Shown piece by piece: positions 1 through 7,845 of a stretch of 64,000 bases of DNA; the first letter of the stretch is position 1; every line of letters starts with the position of its first letter. The position numbers were made by a program, and so were the translations under genes. The stretch is taken from assembly GCF_024793945.1 (NCBI RefSeq), contig NZ_JANUSD010000012.1:119126-183125 (forward strand). The letters run 5' to 3'. The notes below the pieces were generated by a model. That model did no database searches and was not told where the DNA came from. It was given only the letters and a program-made list of their open reading frames with translations. This DNA comes from Emticicia fluvialis. Its GTDB lineage: Bacteria; Bacteroidota; Bacteroidia; Cytophagales; Spirosomataceae.

Positions 1-22
1 CCTTGGCTCTTTTTTCGTAATA

Positions 23-946
23 CTAAAGCGCATGATTTGCCATAATCCTTGACAAAATGCCCTCTTTGAGCGAATAGCTTGAAACCAACACCTGATTGAT
101 TCCAAAAGCCTGTATCACATATTTAATTAGGCAAACCGCTACTACTATCATATCAGCCCTTAATTCAATCATTCCGGCAATCGCCATTCTTTCTGCGTGG
201 TTCTTAAAAAGCAGTTCGTCATAAGCCCTGTAAAATTCCTGAATTGAATATTCAAATCCAACTTGTTCTTCTGCAGGTAATACTCCTTTTTCCCGCATGT
301 ATTGCATATCAATCAAGGTATCAAAAGAACCTGACGAGCCAATTAAAATTTGAGGGTCATACTGATGGCAGGCATTGGCAAGCGGCAATAACTGCTCGCG
401 GAAGTAATCATCCATTTGCTGCACCGAGCGCATAGAAACAGGATCAGTCTTCATAAATCTGTCCATCAGGCGTTGCCCGCCTATTTCAAAACTCTGTTTC
501 CATAAAATCCGGTCTTCGTTACCAATAATAAATTCTACACTGCCACCGCCAATATCCATCACCATTGATGTTTCTTTAATTGGCACGGCTTCTTTTACGC
601 CATCATATATCAGCTCTGCCTCCTTATCGCCTGAAATAACCTGAATCATGATACCGGTTTCTTCTGCTACACGATTAACAAATTCATCTTTATTGGCCGC
701 ATTTCTGATAGCGCTGGTACCAATGGCAAATACCTGTTTAGTTTCTATCTCATGGCTATCAATAATGCCCTTGAAATGCCTCAGAACCCCTAAGGCTCTC
801 TGGATACCCTCTTCAGAAATAATGCCTTTGCTAATGCCCCCCTGCCCTATTTTAGCCGGGATAGACTCGCGGTAGAGAGTCTGCTTGTTCTCAACAATCA
901 ATAAATGAAAAGTATTGGTTCCTAAATCAATGACGGCGATTTTCAT
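23..946 (-). CDS. ppx: Ppx/GppA-family exopolyphosphatase
   Basis: Hydrolyses terminal phosphate from polyphosphate or pppGpp (family knowledge). The 307-residue protein opens with the ASKHA phosphate-binding signature (AVIDLGTNTFHLL, residues 4-16). It has the GTSAIRNA segment at about 76, the SGDKEAELIYDGV segment with the likely catalytic glutamate at about 105-117, and a second glycine-rich loop DIGGGSVEF at 131-139. It lacks the extra C-terminal domains of E. coli Ppx (about 510 residues), which is normal for the short Bacteroidota form. ATG start at 946. A TAGTTTTG box on the minus strand (976-983) fits a Bacteroidota -7 element. Divergent from rpsU. Whether polyphosphate or pppGpp is the main substrate cannot be told from sequence. 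Confidence 0.9.
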   Translation of the reverse strand: MKIAVIDLGTNTFHLLIVENKQTLYRESIPAKIGQGGISKGIISEEGIQRALGVLRHFKGIIDSHEIETKQVFAIGTSAIRNAANKDEFVNRVAEETGIMIQVISGDKEAELIYDGVKEAVPIKETSMVMDIGGGSVEFIIGNEDRILWKQSFEIGGQRLMDRFMKTDPVSMRSVQQMDDYFREQLLPLANACHQYDPQILIGSSGSFDTLIDMQYMREKGVLPAEEQVGFEYSIQEFYRAYDELLFKNHAERMAIAGMIELRADMIVVAVCLIKYVIQAFGINQVLVSSYSLKEGILSRIMANHAL

Positions 947-1046
947 GAAGCGGTATTCTGGTGATGTTTCCGGTGCAAAACTACACCTTTTAAAAAAAGA
1001 CTTGCAGACCTGCCCCGATTAAATTTCATAAAAACCTGACGGATAC

Positions 1047-1077
1047 TTGAAAAAATAATTAATTATTTCTACATTTG
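1047..1077 (+). promoter_or_regulatory. Promoter of rpsU, Bacteroidota type
   Basis: TTG at 1047-1049 and TACATTTG at 1070-1077 are separated by 20 bases. This matches the Bacteroidota housekeeping promoter (TTG / TAnnTTTG). Transcription would begin near 1083, giving a leader of about 25 bases that contains the Shine-Dalgarno sequence. Confidence 0.75.
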
Positions 1078-1088
1078 CAGCCCAAACA

Positions 1089-1098
1089 AAAGGAGGTG
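1089..1098 (+). promoter_or_regulatory. Strong Shine-Dalgarno sequence of rpsU
   Basis: AAAGGAGGTG lies 7 bases before the rpsU ATG and is fully complementary to the 16S 3' end. The other genes I checked in the window have no such site. In Flavobacterium johnsoniae, ribosomes containing bS21 hide the anti-SD and the SD of rpsU is used for autoregulation. The same logic is inferred here. Confidence 0.85.
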
Positions 1099-1105
1099 TA
1101 TCTAT

Positions 1106-1300
1106 ATGTTAGTAGTAAATGTAAAAGAAAACGAGTCTATTGATAAAGCGTTGAAACGTTTTAAAAAGAAATTTGAAAAAACTGGTGTGTTGCGTCAGTT
1201 GCGTAAACGTCAGGCTTTTGAGAAACCTTCTGTAGCTCGTCGTAACGAGGTTATCCATGCCCGTTATGTAACAAAACTAAGAAGCAACGAAGAAATCTAA
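1106..1300 (+). CDS. rpsU: Small ribosomal subunit protein bS21
   Basis: A 64-residue, lysine/arginine-rich protein with the S21 pattern: the V-KENESIDKALKRFKKK segment at the N-terminus and the KRQ-FEKPSVARR segment in the middle. It binds the 30S platform near the 3' end of 16S rRNA. In Bacteroidota, bS21 with bS6 and bS18 takes part in hiding the anti-Shine-Dalgarno sequence (established knowledge). The gene has its own promoter-like box and a perfect SD, which suggests autoregulation by free or bS21-less 30S subunits. A stem-loop follows at 1304-1345. The next gene is a Xer recombinase, an order commonly seen in this phylum. Confidence 0.97.
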   Translation: MLVVNVKENESIDKALKRFKKKFEKTGVLRQLRKRQAFEKPSVARRNEVIHARYVTKLRSNEEI

Positions 1301-1303
1301 AGT

Positions 1304-1345
1304 CAATTAACATCAATTCCGAAACTAAATTTCGGTGGTTAATTG
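1304..1345 (+). terminator. Stem-loop after rpsU
   Basis: Nested inverted repeats: CAATTAAC (1304-1311) pairs with GTTAATTG (1338-1345), and inside them CCGAAA (1319-1324) pairs with TTTCGG (1330-1335). There is no long T-run afterwards, so it may be a weak terminator, an mRNA-stabilising 3' element or an attenuator between rpsU and the recombinase. Confidence 0.6.
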
Positions 1346-1411
1346 TAAATAGATATATTTTAAACCATATTAGCAGTTTCAATTGCCTAAAGCAAATTGT
1401 TTAATGCTAGT

Positions 1412-2296
1412 ATGGTTTCTTATTTTTTACAGTATATCCAATTCGAAAAACGGCTTAGTCGGCATACGCTTACCGCTTATGAAAACGACATGAAGCAGTT
1501 TTCGTCTTATCTCCTCTTTCAATACGAACTGACTGAGCCTGAAAAGGCCGATTCACAGATGATAAGGTCATGGATAGCCGGTATGGCTGAAGAAAGAATG
1601 GATAACCGGAGCATTAACCGGAAAATAGCCACTCTCCGCAGTTTTTATGATTATCTGCTTCGCCGCAAAGCCATCAATACCGACCCGATGCTTAAAGTAA
1701 GGGCATTGAAAACCGACAAACCCCTGCCGAAATTTGTTGAGGAAAAACCCATGAAAACGATGCTGGACGAAACCAGTTTTGAAGCCGATTTTGCCGGCCA
1801 CCGGGATAAACTGGTTCTGGAACTACTTTACGGCACAGGTATGCGGCTGGCTGAGTTAATAGGCCTAAAAACTGCTGATGTCAATCTATTTAACCAGACA
1901 CTTACCGTGCTGGGCAAAAGAAACAAGCAAAGGGTTATTCCTGTCAATAAAGGCCTGGCAGACGCCATTGCCGTTTATCTGATTTACAGAAAAGAGTTTC
2001 TGAGCAATTACGAAGATACCCCTTACCTGATTTTAACTGACAGCGGAGCGCAGGCGTATCCGATGTTTATACAGCGGCTGGTGAAAAAACACTTAACGCC
2101 CGTTACCTCTCTTGAACAAAAAAGCCCCCACGTAATAAGGCACACTTTTGCCACGCATCTGCTTAACCGGGGTGCCGACCTGAACGCTATTAAAGATTTG
2201 CTGGGCCACACCAGCCTGGCCGCAACCCAGGTTTACACGCACAATACCATTGAAAAACTAAAGAAAGTATATCAACAGGCACATCCAAAGGCCTGA
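1412..2296 (+). CDS. xerC: Tyrosine recombinase of the XerC/XerD type
   Basis: Chromosome-dimer resolving recombinase (family role). The N-terminal SAM-like domain (FLQYIQFEKRLSRHTLTAY) is followed by a catalytic domain that keeps all active-site residues: Arg in GTGMRLAEL, Lys in the LGKRNKQR beta-hairpin, the H-x-x-R box in HVIRHTFATHLL, the second His in LLGHTS and the Tyr nucleophile in VYTHNT. At about 294 residues it has normal Xer length. The frame can be extended to a TTG at 1397, but the ATG at 1412 is preferred because it directly precedes the helix typical of Xer N-termini. Its place after rpsU is a conserved Bacteroidota arrangement, so this is a housekeeping Xer and not an integrase. 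XerC versus XerD cannot be decided from the sequence alone. Confidence 0.9.
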   Translation: MVSYFLQYIQFEKRLSRHTLTAYENDMKQFSSYLLFQYELTEPEKADSQMIRSWIAGMAEERMDNRSINRKIATLRSFYDYLLRRKAINTDPMLKVRALKTDKPLPKFVEEKPMKTMLDETSFEADFAGHRDKLVLELLYGTGMRLAELIGLKTADVNLFNQTLTVLGKRNKQRVIPVNKGLADAIAVYLIYRKEFLSNYEDTPYLILTDSGAQAYPMFIQRLVKKHLTPVTSLEQKSPHVIRHTFATHLLNRGADLNAIKDLLGHTSLAATQVYTHNTIEKLKKVYQQAHPKA

Positions 2297-2342
2297 TTGG
2301 TGCCTGCCAACCGCAACATTTAACCTATAACTATGACTCTTG

Positions 2343-3263
2343 ATGAAAAACTACCTCTACACCCTCTGCCTGATAGCGGCAGTTAGCCTTGCCTATTTTT
2401 ATCCGCAATATTTTATTGAAGTCAATGGTTTTCAGTTAAAAGAGCTGATTATCCCTCTTTTGCAAATAATTATGTTTGGTATGGGTACAACCATGACCTA
2501 CGACGATTTTCTGGGAGTAATAAAAATGCCAAAGGCGGTTATTATCGGGCTGGTATGCCAGTTTACTATTATGCCATTTTTAGGCTTTGCCATTGCCAGT
2601 ACCTTCAATTTCCCTCCTGAAATTGCTGCGGGTGTTATTCTTGTAGGCTGCTCGCCCAGCGGGCTAGCGTCAAACGTTATATCTTATATTTCAAAAGCCA
2701 ATGTTGCCTTATCAATTACTATCACCTCACTTGCAACCATTCTGGCACCTTTTCTTACACCTTTTCTGATGAAAATGCTTGGTGGGCAATTTATTGAAAT
2801 CAATTTCTGGTCTATGATGTCAGATATCGTTAAAATGATAATTGTTCCCATCGGCATTGGCTTTCTGGTTAACAAATTACTAAAAAATCATAATGCGCTG
2901 TTACAGAAAATACTTCCGCTTATATCAATGGGGGGTATAACAATAATACTTGTGGTAATTACAGCTGCCGGGCAAAAATCAATTCAAGCCGTAGGTTTAG
3001 CTTTGGTTTTTGCTACTGTTATTCATAATGTTGGTGGTTTTATTTTGGGCTACTGGGGCGCCAGATTATTTAAGCTGCCCGAGCAAGATTGCCGCACCGT
3101 AGCCATAGAGGTTGGGCTGCAAAATGCCGGGCTGGCCTCTGGCTTAGCAAAGGCCATGGGTAAACTGGCTACAGTGGGCATAGCCCCTGCGTTATTCGGG
3201 CCAATCATGAACATAAACGGCTCGCTGCTTGCCAGCTTCTGGAGTAAAAGGCCGGTAGATTAG
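2343..3263 (+). CDS. Bile acid:sodium symporter (BASS) family transporter
   Basis: A 306-residue integral membrane protein with 8-10 hydrophobic helices. It carries the BASS signatures: GCSPSGLASNVISYISKAN around residues 100-118, which forms the broken helix for substrate and sodium, and the EVGLQNAGLASGLA segment near residue 255. Members of the bacterial family move organic acids such as pantoate, pyruvate or sulfonates with sodium. The substrate here is unknown. The frame opens with TTG at 2340, immediately followed by ATG at 2343, which is taken as the start. Only 46 bases separate it from the recombinase, so the two may be co-transcribed. A hairpin terminator follows. Confidence 0.85.
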   Translation: MKNYLYTLCLIAAVSLAYFYPQYFIEVNGFQLKELIIPLLQIIMFGMGTTMTYDDFLGVIKMPKAVIIGLVCQFTIMPFLGFAIASTFNFPPEIAAGVILVGCSPSGLASNVISYISKANVALSITITSLATILAPFLTPFLMKMLGGQFIEINFWSMMSDIVKMIIVPIGIGFLVNKLLKNHNALLQKILPLISMGGITIILVVITAAGQKSIQAVGLALVFATVIHNVGGFILGYWGARLFKLPEQDCRTVAIEVGLQNAGLASGLAKAMGKLATVGIAPALFGPIMNINGSLLASFWSKRPVD

Positions 3264-3270
3264 TCTTCAC

Positions 3271-3312
3271 GGTATCATACGATACCAAAAAAGCACGGCT
3301 GCCCGTGCTTTT
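3271..3312. terminator. Two hairpins between convergent genes; bidirectional terminator
   Basis: The first hairpin is GGTATC (3271-3276) with GATACC (3281-3286). The second is AAAAGCACGG (3289-3298) with CCGTGCTTTT (3303-3312), flanked by A and T runs on both sides. It sits between the BASS gene (plus) and rfbB (minus). Confidence 0.85.
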
Positions 3313-3335
3313 CTCTTTTATAAACTTCCGGAATC

Positions 3336-4400
3336 TTACCTTCCGGTGTACATGCTTTCGTAGTATTTCATGTAATCGCCACTGGTTACGTTTTTTAACC
3401 AGGTGGTGTTTTCAAGGTACCACTCTACTGTGTTTGTAAGGCCCTCTTCAAATTGAAGAGACGGCTGCCAACCCAGTTCGTTCATTAGTTTGGTGGCATC
3501 TATGGCATATCTTAAATCATGCCCGGCACGGTCTTGCACATAAGTGATTAATCCGGCAGAGGTACCCTCAGGGCGGCCGAGATTTTCATCCATAATTTTG
3601 CAAAGCAAATGCACCAGGTCAATATTCTTCCATTCATTAAAGCCGCCAATGTTGTAGGTCTCGCCATTACCGCCATTGTGGTAAATAACATCAATGGCAC
3701 GTGCATGGTCTTTTACATAAAGCCAGTCGCGCACGTTTTCGCCTTTTCCATATACCGGCAAAGGCAAATGATGCATGATGTTGTTAATCATTAGCGGAAT
3801 CAGTTTTTCAGGAAAGTGATTCGGCCCGTAATTATTAGAGCAGTTAGAAACCACCACCGGTAGCTTGTAGGTATTATGATAAGCCCTTACAAAGTGGTCA
3901 GATGAAGCCTTTGAGGCAGAATAAGGAGAACGCGGATCATAGCTGGTGGTTTCAAGGAAGAACTCCTTCGGGTCATGCAGTTCACCATACACCTCATCAG
4001 TCGATACATGGTAGAATCGCTTACCTTCATAATTACTTTCTTTCCATACCTCGCGGGCCGCATTAAGCAAGTTAACGGTGCCTATAACGTTGGTCATCAC
4101 AAATGCCATCGGGTCTGTTATTGACCTGTCAACGTGCGACTCAGCGGCCAGGTGAATAACGCCATCAAAATTGTATTTCTGAAACAGGCCTTTCAGAAAA
4201 TCAGCATCTACTATATCTCCTTTCTCAAATGTATAGTTAGGCAGGTGCTCAATATCTTTCAGGTTTTCAAGATTACCGGCGTAGGTTAGTTTATCCAGAT
4301 TAACAATCTGATAATCGGGATACTTGGTAACGAATAGGCGAACTACATGAGAACCAATAAAGCCTGCTCCGCCGGTTATTAAAATGTGTTTTGATTGCAT
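3336..4400 (-). CDS. rfbB: dTDP-glucose 4,6-dehydratase
   Basis: Second step of dTDP-L-rhamnose synthesis: dTDP-glucose to dTDP-4-keto-6-deoxyglucose, with NAD+ (family knowledge). Of its 354 residues, the Rossmann motif GGAGFIGSH lies at the N-terminus and HLAAESHVDRS is the family signature at about 85. The catalytic region has STDEVYGEL with the Thr-Asp-Glu triad, then YSASKASSDH with the Tyr-x-x-x-Lys pair. NCSNNYGPNHFPEKLIP is diagnostic of RfbB. The remaining rhamnose genes (rfbA, rfbC, rfbD) are not in the window. It lies 71 bases downstream of galE on the same strand, so a shared nucleotide-sugar operon is likely. Confidence 0.95.
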   Translation of the reverse strand: MQSKHILITGGAGFIGSHVVRLFVTKYPDYQIVNLDKLTYAGNLENLKDIEHLPNYTFEKGDIVDADFLKGLFQKYNFDGVIHLAAESHVDRSITDPMAFVMTNVIGTVNLLNAAREVWKESNYEGKRFYHVSTDEVYGELHDPKEFFLETTSYDPRSPYSASKASSDHFVRAYHNTYKLPVVVSNCSNNYGPNHFPEKLIPLMINNIMHHLPLPVYGKGENVRDWLYVKDHARAIDVIYHNGGNGETYNIGGFNEWKNIDLVHLLCKIMDENLGRPEGTSAGLITYVQDRAGHDLRYAIDATKLMNELGWQPSLQFEEGLTNTVEWYLENTTWLKNVTSGDYMKYYESMYTGR

Positions 4401-4471
4401 CTTTCTATTTCAGTTTAGGTATTACAAATGGCCGGCAAATAGGTTAACTACCGGCGTTGTAGTACATGGCA

Positions 4472-5488
4472 TTATTTGTTTTCAGCTATTTTCTTTTCCC
4501 AACGCCAGGCATCTTCCACGCTTTCTTCCAACGACTTCTCGGTTTTCCAGCCCATTAGTTTTTCAGCTTTCTCAACACTTCCGTATATTTTCTCTACGTC
4601 TCCGGCCCTGCGCGGCCCTATCTCATAATTCAGCTTTACATTATTCACTTTTTCAAAGGCTTTTATAACCTCTAATACAGTATTTCCACGGCCTGTACCT
4701 ACATTAAATACCTCATAAAAATTATCTTGTTTCTCTGAAAGCAATTTTAATGCCGAAACGTGCGCCTTTGCTAAATCAACCACATGTATAAAGTCTCTTA
4801 CGTTGGTACCATCGGGGGTATCGTAGTCGTTCCCGAAAACAGTCAGTTTCTCTCTTTTGCCTATAGCTGTTTGTGTAATAAACGGAACAAGGTTGCCAGG
4901 CACGCCTCTTGGCAGCTCGCCGATATGAGCAGAAGGGTGCGCACCAATAGGGTTAAAATAACGTAATGATATAATTTTTAAAGCATTACCTGCTGCTATC
5001 GTATCCCGAAGTATGTCTTCACAGATAGTTTTAGTGTTGCCATAAGGCGATGCCGCTGGCTTACGCGGCGTATCTTCTGTTACAGGTATTGAATCTGGCT
5101 GGCCATATACCGTACATGACGATGAAAAAACAAGGTTCTTGATATTCAGTTTCAGCATCACCTCCAGTACATTAAGGGTTGAGCCTATGTTGTTTTCATA
5201 ATATTTAAGCGGTTGCTGCACCGACTCACCTACGGCTTTATAGGCAGCAAAATGGATGATTCCTTCAATATTTTCTTCTGCACAAATCTTTTCAAGAGAT
5301 GCTATATCGTTACAGTCGTTTTCATAATACTTTACAGACTTATCCAGTATTTTTTCCAGGCCTTGCAGCATGGTTTTTTCAGAATTGCTGAAATTATCAA
5401 TAATAACAGGGTCATAACCGGCGTTCACCAGTTCAACTACTGTGTGGGAGCCAATAAATCCGGCACCGCCGGTAACTAAGATTTTCAT
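4472..5488 (-). CDS. galE: UDP-glucose 4-epimerase
   Basis: Interconverts UDP-glucose and UDP-galactose using tightly bound NAD+. The 338-residue extended-SDR protein starts with TGGAGFIGSHTVVELV, has the HFAAYKAVGESVQQP segment at about 80-94, the SSSCTVYG serine region and the SPYGNTK Tyr-x-x-x-Lys pair. The substrate-binding segment LRYFNPIGAHPS and GTG-NTVLEV toward the C-terminus are typical of GalE. First gene of a two-gene unit with rfbB. A TACTTTTG box on the minus strand (5553-5560) is a likely promoter -7 element about 65 bases upstream. Together the two genes supply sugar nucleotides for surface glycans. Confidence 0.95.
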   Translation of the reverse strand: MKILVTGGAGFIGSHTVVELVNAGYDPVIIDNFSNSEKTMLQGLEKILDKSVKYYENDCNDIASLEKICAEENIEGIIHFAAYKAVGESVQQPLKYYENNIGSTLNVLEVMLKLNIKNLVFSSSCTVYGQPDSIPVTEDTPRKPAASPYGNTKTICEDILRDTIAAGNALKIISLRYFNPIGAHPSAHIGELPRGVPGNLVPFITQTAIGKREKLTVFGNDYDTPDGTNVRDFIHVVDLAKAHVSALKLLSEKQDNFYEVFNVGTGRGNTVLEVIKAFEKVNNVKLNYEIGPRRAGDVEKIYGSVEKAEKLMGWKTEKSLEESVEDAWRWEKKIAENK

Positions 5489-5670
5489 AAGCTTAAATTA
5501 TCCTGTTAAAGTTTTTGAAAAAGTTTTTTAGCAAAACTATTTGTTTTTTTGGCAAAAGTATGAATTTAGAGGTGGAATTAGAAAATTTTGAGGTTTGAAG
5601 TTTTAACATAGCCGTAGCATAGCAGTTAGCACACTGACTGTCAGCTATTTAAAGCCGTAACGGAGCAGGT

Positions 5671-6507
5671 ATGAAAGAATCAGAAATAAAAGCGCTGGTA
5701 ACACTTCTCGACGATGAGGATATGGAAGTAGTACAGCATGTAGAAAAACAATTGAGAACGATTGGTGGCGCGGTGATTCCTTTGCTGGAAGACCATTGGC
5801 AGGAAAACGGGTTGAATCCGGTGTTGCAAAAGAAAATTGAAGACCTTATTCATGACTTGCAATACAACTTATTAGTTACCAGATTAGTAGATTGGAAAAA
5901 TAACGGGCACCAGGATTTGCTGGAAGGTATGTGGATTGTGGCAACGTATCAGTATCCTGATATCAGTCTTGAAAAATTACGCCAGAGCCTGAACGATATT
6001 TATTTTGATACCTGGCTGGAATTCAGGGACGATTTGCACCCACACGACCAGGTAAGGATATTGAATCAGGTGTTTTTTGACAAGTATAAGTTTCAGGCCA
6101 ATACGAAGAACTTTCATTCTCCGGCCAACTCTATGTTGAATCAGGTTTTTGAACAACGCAAAGGCAACCCGATTTCGCTTTGTATCATTTATATGTTGCT
6201 GGCCAAGCGGCTGGGCATGCCTGTAAGCGGTGTAAATTTACCCAGTTTGTTTGTACTGACCTATAAAAACCCACAGATACAGTTTTATATAAATGTATTT
6301 AACAGGGGGTTAATATTTTCTAAGATTGATATTAGCAACTACATTAAACAAATGCACTTGCTGCCACAAGATAGCTTTTATCAGCCCTGCACTAACCTTG
6401 ATATTGTGTGCAGAGTATTGAGAAACCTGATTGTGTCGTTTGAGAAAGTATCTGATGTAGAACGAGCGCAGGAAATAGAAAATGTACTAAAGCTCCTGAC
6501 CGAATAA
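5671..6507 (+). CDS. SirB1-family transglutaminase-like protein, catalytic residues partly lost
   Basis: A 278-residue cytoplasmic protein with the SirB1/transglutaminase-like core at about 150-225: the helix RKGNPISLCIIYMLLAKRLG, which holds Cys171, followed by MPVSGVNLP. In most family members the next segment reads LPGHF and later DPF, giving His and Asp partners for the Cys. Here these positions read LPSLF and INVFN, so His and Asp are absent. The first 60 residues look like a helical repeat (DEDMEVVQHVEKQLRTIGG). Function of the family is unknown. The missing partners suggest a non-catalytic scaffold. It converges on the phosphopantetheinyl transferase with almost no gap. Confidence 0.7.
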   Translation: MKESEIKALVTLLDDEDMEVVQHVEKQLRTIGGAVIPLLEDHWQENGLNPVLQKKIEDLIHDLQYNLLVTRLVDWKNNGHQDLLEGMWIVATYQYPDISLEKLRQSLNDIYFDTWLEFRDDLHPHDQVRILNQVFFDKYKFQANTKNFHSPANSMLNQVFEQRKGNPISLCIIYMLLAKRLGMPVSGVNLPSLFVLTYKNPQIQFYINVFNRGLIFSKIDISNYIKQMHLLPQDSFYQPCTNLDIVCRVLRNLIVSFEKVSDVERAQEIENVLKLLTE

Positions 6508-6508
6508 A

Positions 6509-7141
6509 TTAACACACAGCTACCAGATAGTATTTGTCTATTTTCTCTACAAATATCTGGTATGTCTGGTCTATTTCATTAATCTTGAGCCTGCCATTAA
6601 TAACCTGCTGATTGATACTGAAAGGTGCTATCAGCAGGTTATCGTTAAAAATTACCTTGCGCTTACTATACAATTTATAAAGCGCCTCCTTTGCCGACCA
6701 GTAAATACAAAGTTTATCCAGATTACCAGCAGCATCGGCCCTTTCGGCATCTGACAGAAACTTGTGGGCAATTTTAAGCAATTTTTCGCTTGGGTGTTCC
6801 ATATCAATGCCCAATGGCAGGTATTTATGCATTACCACAGCCACGTATTCAGCAGTATGCGTTAATGAAAACTGCCAATCAGCGCCAACCAGAAAAGGCT
6901 TACCATATTGATCCTTTTTAATACCCAGATACTCAATTCCCAGTTTGTCTGTCAGATACTTAATAGTTAACCGGCTGCAAAAAAACTCAATCTGCTTTTG
7001 GGCATGGCTAATGCCTGCCAATTCGGCATCGGTCAATATTTCAGAGGGTAACAAAGCTTGCAGCTCATCATGCGACTCTTCTATCTTCCAGACAGCCAGA
7101 AATGATTCATTGCTGTATTGCTTTTCCTTAACAATGGCCAT
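6509..7141 (-). CDS. 4'-phosphopantetheinyl transferase, Sfp type
   Basis: Transfers the phosphopantetheine arm of CoA onto a carrier-protein serine (family reaction). About 210 residues contain the three family motifs in order: FSLTHTAEYVAV, GIDMEHPSEKLLKIA with the magnesium-binding Asp and Glu, and YWSAKEALYKLY. The frame extends upstream to a TTG at 7177, but the ATG at 7141 (MAIVKEKQ) is preferred. Its size is that of Sfp-type enzymes and not of the shorter AcpS. No polyketide or peptide synthase genes lie nearby, so it may serve fatty-acid ACP or a distant secondary-metabolite locus. Only one base separates its stop codon from that of the SirB1-like gene. Confidence 0.88.
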   Translation of the reverse strand: MAIVKEKQYSNESFLAVWKIEESHDELQALLPSEILTDAELAGISHAQKQIEFFCSRLTIKYLTDKLGIEYLGIKKDQYGKPFLVGADWQFSLTHTAEYVAVVMHKYLPLGIDMEHPSEKLLKIAHKFLSDAERADAAGNLDKLCIYWSAKEALYKLYSKRKVIFNDNLLIAPFSINQQVINGRLKINEIDQTYQIFVEKIDKYYLVAVC

Positions 7142-7333
7142 ATATAAAAATGAGTGGTTTTGGCGAAAAAGCCGCAAATAAATGAATAAACTGAAAACCA
7201 GAGTTTGATTTGAAATATTTTTTTACATTTGCTTACAGGCATCTAATTTCTGGCTGATAAAAAAAACATCACCTTCAGAATTGAAAAAAAAGCAGATATT
7301 AACAGGCAATTAATAACCTTAATCACCTTTAAT

Positions 7334-7374
7334 GTGGTAAAACCACCCGGGCCAGACTTTAAACCCCGTGGTTT
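7334..7374 (+). promoter_or_regulatory. Overlapping alternative hairpins upstream of susC
   Basis: GTGGT (7334-7338) can pair with ACCAC (7342-7346). Alternatively AAACCAC (7340-7346) and GGG (7349-7351) pair with CCC (7364-7366) and GTGGTTT (7368-7374). The two structures share the central ACCAC and cannot form together. An ATTTTA stretch follows the longer one. Confidence 0.45.
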
Positions 7375-7618
7375 ATTTTAAACACAAAAAGGCTGAAATA
7401 TTGCAGCAAATAAAGAATTCGTTGTCAGATTATAAGAAGTTTTTTGTGAATTCACAAAATTTTCTAAAATTGTATGTCTGAAATACAGCATAATCTTTTA
7501 AACTTTCGTCTTTTGACTAAGCAATGATTTTCTTTAAGCCTTGTTTTAGCAAATAACTATTTTGTAAAGTTTGCGGTAATTTTTTAAAACTAAACTAATA
7601 CTATAAATTATCTGACCT

Positions 7619-7681
7619 ATGAAAATTAAAAATCACCAGTTTCATCTAAGCTTCGGTACCGCTACTTATATCTGTAGTTAA
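7619..7681 (+). other. 20-codon open frame in the susC leader
   Basis: ATG at 7619 to TAA at 7679-7681 encodes a short peptide beginning MKIKNHQFHLSFG. It lies 164 bases upstream of susC. It could be a leader peptide or chance. There is no codon run that would suggest amino-acid attenuation. Confidence 0.2.
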
Positions 7682-7733
7682 TTCCTTTTTTAGCAAGCCT
7701 TATTTTTTGTACTTTATAAAGTTTGTCTTGTAC

Positions 7734-7758
7734 AATAAATGATTTATCATCATTTATT
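7734..7758. promoter_or_regulatory. Perfect 10-bp inverted repeat before susC; operator candidate
   Basis: AATAAATGAT (7734-7743) and ATCATTTATT (7749-7758) are exact reverse complements around a 5-base centre, 87 bases before the susC start. The symmetry suits a dimeric DNA-binding regulator, or the 5' part of an mRNA hairpin. Confidence 0.5.
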
Positions 7759-7845
7759 AGCTATTTTGACTCATGTTTTGAGGTATATATGCAATTTTAA
7801 TTTATTTTTAATCACTTTAATTAATCTATAACAAACTAAATACGA

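Larger units (their letters stand above)
7142..7845. other. 704-bp AT-rich intergenic region upstream of susC
   Basis: No convincing gene fills this gap. It holds mutually exclusive hairpins at 7334-7374, a 20-codon open frame at 7619-7681, two copies of TAAAGTTTG (near 7565 and 7719) and a perfect 10-bp inverted repeat at 7734-7758. The length and structure suggest that the SusC/SusD operon has complex control, possibly with a long leader transcript. No exact TTG-N20-TAnnTTTG promoter was found. Confidence 0.6.

Noticed and set aside
1412..2296. Tyrosine recombinase as sign of a mobile element
   Set aside because: Its position after rpsU and normal Xer length fit the housekeeping gene; no attachment repeats or cargo genes are seen.
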